Shown here: piece by piece, positions 50,251 to 59,154 of the stretch
Position numbering within the stretch: the stretch's first letter is position 1
Layout of the letters: every line of letters starts with the position of its first letter
Assembly: GCF_000423045.1 (NCBI RefSeq)
Contig: NZ_AUHF01000007.1
Coordinates: forward strand, 1-64,000
DNA from: Christiangramia portivictoriae DSM 23547
GTDB taxonomy: Bacteria; Bacteroidota; Bacteroidia; Flavobacteriales; Flavobacteriaceae
DNA length: 64,000 nucleotides
Reading direction: 5' to 3'
The notes under the pieces: model-generated
Databases searched by the model: none
Told to the model about the DNA's origin: nothing
What the model saw: the letters and a program-made list of their open reading frames with translations, nothing else
Made by a program: the position numbers and the translations under genes

Positions 50251-52422
50251 TTAAAGTTTTTCGAGTATAAAGTCTGTCATCATCTGGTATAGATGAAGTC
50301 TGGTGTTTCCACCATAAATTCCATGATTTCTGTCTGGGTAGATCGCCCAGTCAAATTGTTTGTTCGCCTGCACGAGTTCTTCCACCATGCGCATGGTATT
50401 CTGCACATGTACGTTATCATCACCGCCACCGTGTATCAACAAATAATCACCTTCGAGTTTATCTGCATGGCTTAACGGGGAATTCTCATCGTATCCGGAA
50501 GCATTCTCCTGCGGAGTACGCATATATCTTTCAGTATAAACCGTGTCGTAAAATCTCCAGCTGGTAACCGGGGCTACGGCAATCGCCATAGAGAACACAT
50601 CATTACCTTTTAATATTGCGTTGGTAGACATAAATCCACCGTATGACCAACCCCAGATTCCAATACGATCTGCATCCACATAACTCATTTCAGCTAACTG
50701 TCTGGCTGCTGCGATTTGATCTTCCACTTCAAATTTTCCAAGTTCCTGGTAAGTTACTTTTTTAAATTCAGCTCCTTTGAAACCTGTTCCTCTACCGTCA
50801 ATACAAACGATCATATATCCTTTGTTCGCCAGTAATTGATACCAGTAATCATTACTTCCAAAGTATGAATTGGAAACCGACTGTGATCCGGGACCGGAAT
50901 ATTGAAACATTAAAACCGGGTACTCCTTATTCTCATCAAAGTTTGCTGGTTTGATCGTCCACATGTTCAGCTCATTTCCATTCACATTGATACTGGAAAG
51001 TTCTTTTGGTGAAAATTGATAAGCTTCATTATTTTTTAGGAGCTCGTTGTTATTAAGGATCTCACGCACCTGCTTACCATCTTTAGCCTGGTGCAGCGTA
51101 TAAACCGGTGGCGTATTCACATTCGTAAATGTGTTGATGAAGTAGGTGTAATCTGCACTGAAGTCGGCTGAATTTGTACCATCTTTCCTGGTTAGCCTTG
51201 TTTTTGATTTTCCATTGGGCTTGATAGAATAAATATCCCTGTTCACACTTCCATTTTCAGTACTTTGAAAATAGATGCGTTTAGCCTTTTTGTCAAAACC
51301 ATAGTAATTGGTCACTTCCCATTCTCCTGAAGTAATCTGATCGATCAACTTTCCATCTTCAGCATAGTGGTAAATATGATTCCAGCCATCTTTTTCGCTG
51401 GTCCAGATAAAACTATTGTCTTCAAGAAACGTTAGATTATCTGTGATATCCACATAAGCCTCATCAGTCTCGTTCAGGACCACTTTGGCTTCATTGGTTT
51501 CAGCATTTACAAAGATAAGATCCAGATTATTCTGATGCCTGTTTAAAACCTGAACGCTTAGCAGCATCTCTTCTGAAGACCATTTGATTCGTGGGATATA
51601 GAAGTCTGCATAATCTCCCAGTTTAATTTCTTCGGAAGAGTTCGCTTCTACATCGTACATATGCAGGCTAACTTCTGAATTGGACTCACCCGCCTTTGGA
51701 TATTTAAAAACCTGTTGTGTTGGGTAAAGGTCTTTTCCGAAGAGATCCATAGAGAATTCCGGTACTGCTGATTCATCAAACCTTAAGTAAGCGATCTTTT
51801 CACCGGTTGGGTTCCAGGCAAAGGCTTTTACAAAAGAAAATTCCTCTTCATAAACCCAGTCTGTAATACCATTAATAACACTGTTGATCTCCCCATCCAT
51901 GGTCACTTGTGTTTCTTTCATAGATTCAAGATCCAGCATATAAATGTTGTTTTCGAACACATAAGCAAGCTTGGAATTATCTGGGGAAAAAGAAGCTTCC
52001 TGGATTTTCTTGTCGCTAACTTTTGTGAGTTTTTTAGAAGCTATATCATAGACGTGAACGATTTCTCTCGATGAACGCCTGTAAATAGGCTCAATTTCAG
52101 TAGAAAGTAAAATTTTATTCTCGTCTTCGCTGAATTTGAAACTTTGAAAACTTTTAATTTCGGTAAGGTCTTTACTGTCCAGAAGTGTACGGGTTTTTTT
52201 ACCAGTCTTATAACTGTAAATATCGATGCTCACCGTACCGGTCTCGCGATCGCGGTTCATCACCACATATTCTTCTCCGTTATTGAGAGATTGCAGGGAT
52301 TGAAGCCTTTCCTGGCGGAAACTACCATTCCAGATCTCTTCAAGACTAACTTCCTTCTTTTGTGCAGATAGCACTGAAGTCGCCATGAGTAAAAAGGCAA
52401 CAAAAGTATAGGGGAATTTCAT
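50251..52422 (-). CDS. Dipeptidyl peptidase IV (S9 family)
   Basis: 723 aa from the ATG at 52422 (MKFPYTFVAFLLMATSVLSAQ, a signal peptide); upstream codons to 52452 add nothing sensible. N-terminal eight-bladed propeller (about 40-450), with WVYEEEF carrying the Glu pair that binds the substrate N terminus, and a C-terminal alpha/beta hydrolase with Ser593 in GWSYGG, Asp in GGGDDNVH and His in RNHGI. It releases X-Pro or X-Ala dipeptides in the periplasm, feeding the two POT transporters encoded next. Confidence 0.95.
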   Translation of the reverse strand: MKFPYTFVAFLLMATSVLSAQKKEVSLEEIWNGSFRQERLQSLQSLNNGEEYVVMNRDRETGTVSIDIYSYKTGKKTRTLLDSKDLTEIKSFQSFKFSEDENKILLSTEIEPIYRRSSREIVHVYDIASKKLTKVSDKKIQEASFSPDNSKLAYVFENNIYMLDLESMKETQVTMDGEINSVINGITDWVYEEEFSFVKAFAWNPTGEKIAYLRFDESAVPEFSMDLFGKDLYPTQQVFKYPKAGESNSEVSLHMYDVEANSSEEIKLGDYADFYIPRIKWSSEEMLLSVQVLNRHQNNLDLIFVNAETNEAKVVLNETDEAYVDITDNLTFLEDNSFIWTSEKDGWNHIYHYAEDGKLIDQITSGEWEVTNYYGFDKKAKRIYFQSTENGSVNRDIYSIKPNGKSKTRLTRKDGTNSADFSADYTYFINTFTNVNTPPVYTLHQAKDGKQVREILNNNELLKNNEAYQFSPKELSSINVNGNELNMWTIKPANFDENKEYPVLMFQYSGPGSQSVSNSYFGSNDYWYQLLANKGYMIVCIDGRGTGFKGAEFKKVTYQELGKFEVEDQIAAARQLAEMSYVDADRIGIWGWSYGGFMSTNAILKGNDVFSMAIAVAPVTSWRFYDTVYTERYMRTPQENASGYDENSPLSHADKLEGDYLLIHGGGDDNVHVQNTMRMVEELVQANKQFDWAIYPDRNHGIYGGNTRLHLYQMMTDFILEKL

Positions 52423-52572
52423 AAAATTTGTAGAATAATTAATGCAGGCCAAGTTTACTAAAATTTAACCAAAAAATGACTATCATATCTTGTAAATTAC
52501 TAAGTAAGTGTTAAAGAGACAGGGCTATCCCGGGGCATGAAACCACTTTATACAGGTCTTAAATTAGCTTCG

Positions 52573-52580
52573 TATCTTTG
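52573..52580 (+). promoter_or_regulatory. -7 element of the mvaA promoter
   Basis: TATCTTTG (TAnnTTTG), 20 bp before the ATG at 52601. A TTTA sits at the -33 distance instead of TTG. It lies inside the upstream extension of the reading frame and so supports the ATG start. Confidence 0.5.
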
Positions 52581-52600
52581 TGCTCCTGAAAACTACTCAA

Positions 52601-53917
52601 ATGACCAAACCCGTTAACGGATTCTCCAGGCTCAGTAAGCAAGAAAAGATCGACTGGCTGGCAGAAAACTACCTGTCAAAATCTCCTGAAGCTGTAGCTA
52701 TACTCCAGAATTACTGGAATACAGACGAAAGCCTTCAAAAGCTGCATGACGAATTTATAGAGAACACGATCTCCAACTACTATCTTCCCTTTGGGATTGC
52801 TCCAAACTTTAAGATCAATGACCGGCTATACGCCATACCAATGGCGATTGAAGAAAGCTCGGTAGTTGCTGCCGCGAGCAAAGCGGCGAAATTCTGGGGA
52901 GAACGTGGAGGGTTTAAAGCTGAAGTTTTAAATATGACCAAAATTGGCCAGGTTCATTTCATGTTCAGGGGCAGTAAAAAAAATCTGGAACGTTTTTTCG
53001 AGGAAAATCGTCAAAACCTGCTCGATGCTGTAGCTCCTATCACCAAAAATATGGAAAAGCGTGGCGGCGGAATTCTGGATCTTGAGCTAGTAGATAAAAC
53101 TTCAGAACTCGAGCATTATTATCAGCTATTCGCAAAGTTCGATACACGTGATTCCATGGGTGCGAACTTCATTAATTCATGCCTCGAGAAATTCGCAGAT
53201 GTCCTGCGGAACCAGGCGCGAGTCACCAACTATTTTTCAGAAGATGAAAAGCAGCTGGAAATTGTAATGAGCATACTTTCCAATTATGTTCCTGAATGTA
53301 TTGTAAGAGCAGAAGTTTCCTGTCCTGTAGATCAATTATCAGACAACCCAGAGATACAGGGAAGAGATTTCGCAGAGAAATTCATACAGGCGATTAAAAT
53401 TGCTGAAATTGAGCCCTATCGCGCAGTGACACATAATAAAGGAATCATGAACGGGATCGATGCCGTGGTACTGGCTACCGGGAATGACTTTCGCGCGGTT
53501 GAAGCTGGTATTCATGCCTATGCCTCCAGAAATGGACGCTATACAAGCCTGACGCATGCGAAGCTGGAAGATGGTATTTTTCACTTTTGGATGGAAATTC
53601 CTCTTGCTCTTGGTACGGTTGGCGGCCTTACCTCACTACATCCATTGGTAAAACTTGCACTGAATATGTTGCAGGATCCGTCTGCTGAAGAATTAATGAA
53701 AATTACAGCCGTTGCCGGATTAGCGCAGAATTTTGCCGCGGTTAAATCTCTTACCACTACAGGAATTCAGCAAGGACACATGAAAATGCACCTTATGAAT
53801 ATCCTTAACCAGCAACAGGCTACCGAAGAGGAAAAACAACTAATGATCGCTTACTTCACCAAAAACACAATTACGCATAGTGGAGTGATCGAACAACTTG
53901 AAAGAATACGAGGCTAA
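52601..53917 (+). CDS. mvaA: Hydroxymethylglutaryl-CoA reductase, class II
   Basis: 438 aa from the ATG at 52601. Makes mevalonate from HMG-CoA, the committed step of the mevalonate route to isoprenoids used by Flavobacteria. Visible class II features: MAIEESSVVAAASKAAKFW (catalytic Glu), DTRDSMGANFINSCLE, HNKGIMNGIDAV (catalytic Lys) and LTSLHPLVKLAL. Often labelled degradative by homology to Pseudomonas, but the next gene is a GHMP kinase, which argues for a biosynthetic role here. The stop overlaps the kinase start by 1 bp. Confidence 0.93.
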   Translation: MTKPVNGFSRLSKQEKIDWLAENYLSKSPEAVAILQNYWNTDESLQKLHDEFIENTISNYYLPFGIAPNFKINDRLYAIPMAIEESSVVAAASKAAKFWGERGGFKAEVLNMTKIGQVHFMFRGSKKNLERFFEENRQNLLDAVAPITKNMEKRGGGILDLELVDKTSELEHYYQLFAKFDTRDSMGANFINSCLEKFADVLRNQARVTNYFSEDEKQLEIVMSILSNYVPECIVRAEVSCPVDQLSDNPEIQGRDFAEKFIQAIKIAEIEPYRAVTHNKGIMNGIDAVVLATGNDFRAVEAGIHAYASRNGRYTSLTHAKLEDGIFHFWMEIPLALGTVGGLTSLHPLVKLALNMLQDPSAEELMKITAVAGLAQNFAAVKSLTTTGIQQGHMKMHLMNILNQQQATEEEKQLMIAYFTKNTITHSGVIEQLERIRG

Positions 53918-54840
53918 TGCAGCAATATCATAGTAACGGCAAATTATTGCTTACGGGAGAATATGCCATTCTGGATGGCGCGAAATCTTTAGCATTACCA
54001 ACCAGAAAAGGCCAGTCCTTACTGGTGGAAGCCAATGATTCTTCCATTATTTCCTGGCAAAGTCTGGACAAAGACAAGCAAAGCTGGTTCCAGGCAGATT
54101 TCAAAATAAACGATGGTGAGTTTTCAACAGAAAACTCTGTTCTTGCAAATCCCGAACAAAAGGAAATTGCAAGACGCTTACAGCAGATCCTGAAGTACGC
54201 CTACGCTATAAAACCGGAAAATTTCAGGAATGGTTATGATATTAAGACTTTACTGGAGTTTAATAGAAAATGGGGCCTGGGAACCTCCTCTACCTTAATC
54301 AACAATATTGCGAACTGGCTGGATCTTGATGCCTATAAACTTCTGGAGGCCACTTTTGGTGGCAGTGGTTATGATATTGCTGCAGCAAATAACGATCATC
54401 CCATCAGCTTTCAACTAACTGACCGGGAAGCTTCAGTATTTACGGTAGATTTTGATCCTCCATTTAAGAATGAACTTTTTTTCGTGTATCTCAATCGTAA
54501 ACAGAATAGCCGAGAGGCGATCGCCCATTACCGCAAGCAGAGCACCTCCAACAGAACAGCGCTAATTGAGAAGATCTCTGGCATTACTGAACAGGTACTG
54601 AGATGTGATAACCTGATAGAATTCAAAATGCTTTTAAAGGCGCATGAAATCCTGATTTCAAAGGCAATAGCTACTCCAAGGATACAGGATCAATTGTTCC
54701 CGGATTATAAAGGATTTGTAAAAAGTCTTGGCGGCTGGGGAGGAGATTTTGTAATGGCGACCGGTGATGAACTATCGAAAGAATACTTTAGAAATAATGG
54801 ATATCGTGACATCCTAAGCTATTCTGAAATGATCAAATAA
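53917..54840 (+). CDS. GYDIA-family GHMP kinase (mevalonate-pathway-like)
   Basis: 307 aa. N-terminal strand KLLLTGEYAILDGAKSLALPT is shared with mevalonate-type kinases; the ATP loop is WGLGTSSTLINNIA, and the family name motif GGSGYDIAAA lies near residues 148-157. The family is common in Flavobacteriia next to HMG-CoA reductase. It probably phosphorylates mevalonate or phosphomevalonate; which one cannot be told from sequence. Translationally coupled to mvaA and followed by a strong terminator. Confidence 0.9.
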   Translation: MQQYHSNGKLLLTGEYAILDGAKSLALPTRKGQSLLVEANDSSIISWQSLDKDKQSWFQADFKINDGEFSTENSVLANPEQKEIARRLQQILKYAYAIKPENFRNGYDIKTLLEFNRKWGLGTSSTLINNIANWLDLDAYKLLEATFGGSGYDIAAANNDHPISFQLTDREASVFTVDFDPPFKNELFFVYLNRKQNSREAIAHYRKQSTSNRTALIEKISGITEQVLRCDNLIEFKMLLKAHEILISKAIATPRIQDQLFPDYKGFVKSLGGWGGDFVMATGDELSKEYFRNNGYRDILSYSEMIK

Positions 54841-54870
54841 AAAAATCCTCATCTTTCGATGAGGATTTTT
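54841..54870. terminator. Terminator between the mevalonate unit and the PpiD-like gene
   Basis: 13-bp perfect stem (54841-54853 with 54858-54870), TTTC loop, T-run on the plus side and A-run on the other. It can serve both convergent genes. Confidence 0.9.
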
Positions 54871-54892
54871 TTACAACTGTAATTGCTAAGCC

Positions 54893-57010
54893 TTAGTAGA
54901 ACTTAGCCCTGTTATCCTGAATATCTGCTTTCTTCTTCAAAGCTTCAAAAACTCTGGAAGTAGCCTGAGCTCTTCTTGAAGCACTTTCCTGGTTAGCAAA
55001 GGCTTTATAGGATTCCATTTTTGGAGCTTCGAACTTACTTACAAGCTCTGCAATATACACACCCTTTTCGCCAGCGATAGGCTCACTCATTTCTCCTTTT
55101 TCGAGTGAAAAAACAGTACCCACTACTTCCGGCTCTTCACCTGCTCCTGCCAGAGTAGGACTGTTAAGGTTCACCGCATCTGCAGTTTGAACACTTACAC
55201 CTTGATTTCCGGCAATCTCTTGTAGAGAATTTCCTTTAAGTCTTTCCTTAATAAGTTCCGCTTTCTTTTGCTTAACCAAAATTGGAGTAACTTCAGCTGA
55301 AGCTTCTTCAACACTCATAAGACCTTTGTCCTGCTTGGAAGTAAGCTGTGCAACAACGTAGCCATTGTTCGTATCAAATCTTCTTACGTCCCCAACTTTG
55401 GCATCATCTTCAAATGCCCACTGGATCACTCTTCTTTGAGCACCAGCACCAGGAATGTTCTCATCAAGCGCTTTTACATCTTTTACAGTACGTACTTCAT
55501 AATTGCTTTCCTTTGCTACTTTACCAAAGCCTTCAGCCGCAGCGATCTCAAACTTCGTTACTTCGTTGAACTGTTCGTTCATTGTTTTTTCTGAAGCCTG
55601 TATCTCTCTGGCAATGGTCGCAACTTTCACCGCTCTGGCAGCTTCAGTTTGATCATCTATGGAAATTACATGATATCCAAGTGGAGTTTCCACAACACCT
55701 ATATCTCCGGTTTTATTTTCAAACACGTAATTTTCAAATGCTGGGATCATCATTCCAGGAACGAAGTATCCAAGATCACCAGCCTGTTCTTTATTGGAAG
55801 TATCGGCTGAAAATTCAGAAGCAAGTGCTGCGAATTTACCGGAGTCTGATCTTACAACTCCAGCAATACTATCAGCTAAAGCTTTAGCATCAGCCTTTGT
55901 TCTATTACCGGCTGCACCTAACTGAGAACCGTTGTAGCTAATTAGAATGTGACTTGCTTTTACAGAATCTGGAATATTTTTGGTCTCCACAACCTTACTA
56001 AGTTTCCAGAATCCGTTTTCCTTATAAGGACCAAAAGATTCTCCCTCGTTAAGATTGAAGATCTGCTCAGCGTTCTCACCTTTCAGATCATTTCTGAATC
56101 TAAAGATGTTCTGATAAGGAAGATCTGAGTTGTTGGCAATAAAATCTGCATAGTTATCTGTACTGTCAAATCCTGGAAGAGTGTCATTCGCACCTATCGC
56201 TGCGTTATATTCAACTCGCTGACTTCTTAATTTTGAAAGTGCTTCTTTAGCTTCAGATTCATCATCCATGGAAGCGGCTTCTTCAAAAATCACATACTGC
56301 ATGCTTCTGGAAGCATCAGATTCATATTTGGAAGCATGTTTTTCGATATATGACTTGATATCAGATTTAGAAACTTCAACTTCACTATCTGGAATTGAAG
56401 AATAAGGAATCTGGACAAATTTCATATTAATATTATCATTCTGCATCTTGTAAGCCTGCTCACCTTCCAGTAATGTTGCTCCAACACCAGCGCTAACCAT
56501 GTTGTAATAAGCATTCATCTTGGCGGTTTGCGCAAGATTAGAAGTAAACTGCTGCCACTGAGCATAAGCCTCTGGAGAGGTTTCCTTTAAATTGGCAACA
56601 TATTCCCTTAGTCTGTTCTCATCAAACATTCCAGCTTCATTAGAGAAGTTTGGATTTCCAGCCATTTGAGTACGCACAAGTTCAGTTACCTGATCTTCTC
56701 CCGCTCTTAAACCTAATTTCTCCACTTCTTCTTCAAGAATTACCTGGCGTAATTTCTGGTCCCAGATACGGTTTACCGCCTGGGTAGTACTAATATTATT
56801 ACCCATATTTCTTTCGAAAGCCTCCACTTCACGGGCAAATTCCTCTCTATCCACATCGTTCCCGTTCACGGTTGCGATTACATTTTGGGAATCCTGGCCA
56901 CTAAAGCCTCCATTTCTAATCACATCGGCCAATACAAAAGAGAAAAGAGCCAGTGCAATGATAATAATCAGGAAAACAGAACGCTGTCTGATTTTGTTTA
57001 ATACTGCCAT
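54893..57010 (-). CDS. PpiD-like periplasmic peptidyl-prolyl isomerase/chaperone
   Basis: 705 aa. One N-terminal membrane helix (about 12-32), a SurA-N-like chaperone region, a parvulin rotamase domain (about 350-455, with VKASHILISY, QAGDLGYFVPG and PLGYHVISID) and a second partial rotamase-like stretch. It is anchored in the inner membrane facing the periplasm, where it helps fold outer-membrane proteins. It lies 94 bp downstream of the coaX-CNNM envelope operon, a common order in the family. Confidence 0.93.
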   Translation of the reverse strand: MAVLNKIRQRSVFLIIIIALALFSFVLADVIRNGGFSGQDSQNVIATVNGNDVDREEFAREVEAFERNMGNNISTTQAVNRIWDQKLRQVILEEEVEKLGLRAGEDQVTELVRTQMAGNPNFSNEAGMFDENRLREYVANLKETSPEAYAQWQQFTSNLAQTAKMNAYYNMVSAGVGATLLEGEQAYKMQNDNINMKFVQIPYSSIPDSEVEVSKSDIKSYIEKHASKYESDASRSMQYVIFEEAASMDDESEAKEALSKLRSQRVEYNAAIGANDTLPGFDSTDNYADFIANNSDLPYQNIFRFRNDLKGENAEQIFNLNEGESFGPYKENGFWKLSKVVETKNIPDSVKASHILISYNGSQLGAAGNRTKADAKALADSIAGVVRSDSGKFAALASEFSADTSNKEQAGDLGYFVPGMMIPAFENYVFENKTGDIGVVETPLGYHVISIDDQTEAARAVKVATIAREIQASEKTMNEQFNEVTKFEIAAAEGFGKVAKESNYEVRTVKDVKALDENIPGAGAQRRVIQWAFEDDAKVGDVRRFDTNNGYVVAQLTSKQDKGLMSVEEASAEVTPILVKQKKAELIKERLKGNSLQEIAGNQGVSVQTADAVNLNSPTLAGAGEEPEVVGTVFSLEKGEMSEPIAGEKGVYIAELVSKFEAPKMESYKAFANQESASRRAQATSRVFEALKKKADIQDNRAKFY

Positions 57011-57104
57011 TTGAATATAAAATTTGTCAAAATATAGGGGGCGAAAATAAGGTTTTTAGGCTAATAATAAAATTTAAAATTAGCAAATTCTTAACTTTCA
57101 ATTT

Positions 57105-58391
57105 TTAGTCTTCCGGATTGATTTTCAGCTCTACCAATTCGATTTTGGTGTTGGAAGTTTCCAGGATTTTGATCTCGAAATCCTCGATCTTAATGACTTC
57201 TCCCTGCTGCGGAATTTCTTCGGTATGGTTGACTATAAATCCGCTTAAGGTTTCGTAGTTTTCTCCCTCGGGAATTTCAGTCCTGTAATTCTCGTTTAAA
57301 TAATCTACTTCCAGCCGGGCTGAAAATTTAAAGTGATTATCTGCCAGTTTTTCCTCGATCAATACTGCTGAATCATGCTCATCTTCAATCTCTCCAAAAA
57401 GTTCCTCCACAATATCTTCAACCGTCATCATCCCACTGGTACCTCCATACTCATCGATAACCACTGCAATACTTTTTCTTTTTTTGATCAGTATATTCAG
57501 AACATCCTTGATCCACATGGTTTCCGGCACAAAGATTACTGGTAAAAGGATTGATTTGATAGATCTTGGTCTTTTAAACAACTCGAAGGAATGTACATAA
57601 CCAATAATATCATCAATGGTATCGTTGTAAACCAGCAATTTCGATAGTCCGGTTTCTGTAAAGGTTTCAACCAGGTCACTTGGCGCCTGGTTTTGATCTA
57701 CCGCGATGATCTCGGTTCTTGGAATCATCACCTCTCTAGCCTTAATATCTGAAAATGACAAAGCATTCTGAAAGATCTGAATTTCACTATCCACATCCTC
57801 GTGCTCTTCAACAGTTTCCATTTGTTCACTAATGAAGTTGCCTAATTCCACTTTACTGAAGGCTAATTGAACTTCATCTCCATCGGTTTTGAAAAATCTC
57901 TTCAGAATAATATCTGAAATCCAGATAACAAAAGAAGACACAAAACTGAAGAGCAGGTAGAAAATATAGGCAGGTACGGCAAATAATTTTAACATGCTGT
58001 TGGCGTAGATCTGGAAAAATACCTTCGGAAGAAATTCCGCAGTAAGCAAAATTACGAGAGTAGATATAACTGTTTGAGTAAGCAGACTAAGATCCACAAC
58101 GAGATAATTGATAATGCCATTCTGTGGATCGAGACCGCCTAACCAGTACATAAGCAGATCGCCCATGAAAAATCCATAAACCACCAGCGCTATGTTGTTT
58201 CCAACAAGCATGGTTGCGATGAATTTAGAAGGTTTTTTGGTAAGGCGTTTTAAAACGGTCGCCAGGAAATCATTTTGGCGCTTTTCTATCTCTATAAAGA
58301 TCTTATTGGAAGAAACATAAGCGATTTCCATTCCTGAGAAAAACGCAGAAAGAATTAAAGAGCAAACTATGATAACTATCTCAACCTCCAT
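57105..58391 (-). CDS. CNNM/CorC-type membrane protein (hemolysin family)
   Basis: 428 aa. N-terminal DUF21 domain with about four helices (1-165), two CBS domains (about 205-330, including REVMIPRTEIIAVD and VVIDEYGGTSGMMTVEDIVEELFG) and a C-terminal CorC/HlyC transporter-associated domain (about 345-425). Members are linked to Mg2+ or Na+ transport; the hemolysin label is historical. GldE of gliding motility has the same architecture, but there is no gld gene beside it. It follows the 63-aa gene by 5 bp. Confidence 0.9.
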   Translation of the reverse strand: MEVEIVIIVCSLILSAFFSGMEIAYVSSNKIFIEIEKRQNDFLATVLKRLTKKPSKFIATMLVGNNIALVVYGFFMGDLLMYWLGGLDPQNGIINYLVVDLSLLTQTVISTLVILLTAEFLPKVFFQIYANSMLKLFAVPAYIFYLLFSFVSSFVIWISDIILKRFFKTDGDEVQLAFSKVELGNFISEQMETVEEHEDVDSEIQIFQNALSFSDIKAREVMIPRTEIIAVDQNQAPSDLVETFTETGLSKLLVYNDTIDDIIGYVHSFELFKRPRSIKSILLPVIFVPETMWIKDVLNILIKKRKSIAVVIDEYGGTSGMMTVEDIVEELFGEIEDEHDSAVLIEEKLADNHFKFSARLEVDYLNENYRTEIPEGENYETLSGFIVNHTEEIPQQGEVIKIEDFEIKILETSNTKIELVELKINPED

Positions 58392-58396
58392 TCAGG

Positions 58397-58588
58397 CTAT
58401 TTATTGCGCTCTTCGTAGCGGCGCCTAAATCGCCGTTTGAAGAAGAACATGAATATTGCAATTGCCACAAAGAACAGAAATACGTAAGCCCGTTGCCGCT
58501 CATCATTCCAGATGCGCACTGCTTCAAAAAGAAAGAATGCTGCGAACATCAAGTATGCGTATTCAAAATATTTGAAAAATTTACTCAT
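58397..58588 (-). CDS. Small two-helix membrane protein
   Basis: 63 aa with two hydrophobic helices (about 8-26 and 35-50) and a strongly basic tail (KRRFRRRYEERNK). No family recognised. It overlaps lptC by 8 bp and precedes the CNNM gene by 5 bp, so it is a genuine member of the operon. The basic cytoplasmic tail is its only notable feature. Confidence 0.82.
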   Translation of the reverse strand: MSKFFKYFEYAYLMFAAFFLFEAVRIWNDERQRAYVFLFFVAIAIFMFFFKRRFRRRYEERNK

Positions 58589-59153
58589 CTTCTTTTTCTT
58601 CTTCTACAATTTGGATTCCCGTATTGGTTCTTGAACGAAAATTACTGAAATCCTGATTAGAATCAAAACCAAGATCTTCGGTGTACGATCCATCCGGAAA
58701 CCTGATCTTGTTTGGTTTATCTGTAAATACCCAGTTGCGATCCTGGTCCCAGAATAACTGACTCGCTTCCAGTTTGGTGCTATCTGCAGTTATGATAACA
58801 ACATTACCCTGGAGGTCTACCAGCTTAGTTGCCTCATAAACGATCCCATAATCTGCAACTACGGTATTGCTTTCGTTCTTCTCATCAAAGAATTCCACTT
58901 CTACTCCATCGGGAAATTCCCGGTAAGGAAAGCTTTTATTGGTAAAATCCAGCATACGCGGACTCTTGAGTGTTGCTACCAGTCTGCCCGAATCTGTAAA
59001 CTTTAAATTAATGCCCTCGGCAATGGCCTGCGGAGCATCTTCCTCCATGCTAAATGCACGGACCTCGCGAAGATTACCTTCGCATGAAAAAAGCATTGTC
59101 ACGCCTAAGAGCGTGACAATGCCTGAAATAATATTGCTATATGTTAGCCTCAT
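58581..59153 (-). CDS. lptC: LPS export periplasmic protein LptC
   Basis: 190 aa. Lipobox MLFSC (Cys24), then a beta-jellyroll of the OstA/LptC type with GRLVATLKSPRMLDF, VVADYGIVYEATKLVDLQGNVVI and an acidic C terminus. It accepts LPS from LptB2FG and hands it to LptA. The lipoprotein anchor differs from the N-terminal helix of E. coli LptC but is normal in Bacteroidota. It starts 1 bp after the TPR gene stop. Confidence 0.9.
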   Translation of the reverse strand: MRLTYSNIISGIVTLLGVTMLFSCEGNLREVRAFSMEEDAPQAIAEGINLKFTDSGRLVATLKSPRMLDFTNKSFPYREFPDGVEVEFFDEKNESNTVVADYGIVYEATKLVDLQGNVVIITADSTKLEASQLFWDQDRNWVFTDKPNKIRFPDGSYTEDLGFDSNQDFSNFRSRTNTGIQIVEEEKEDE

Positions 59154-59154
59154 C

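Noticed and set aside
57105-58391. Naming the CNNM-type protein GldE
   Set aside because: The architecture fits, but no gliding gene such as gldD is nearby and the general family name is safer.
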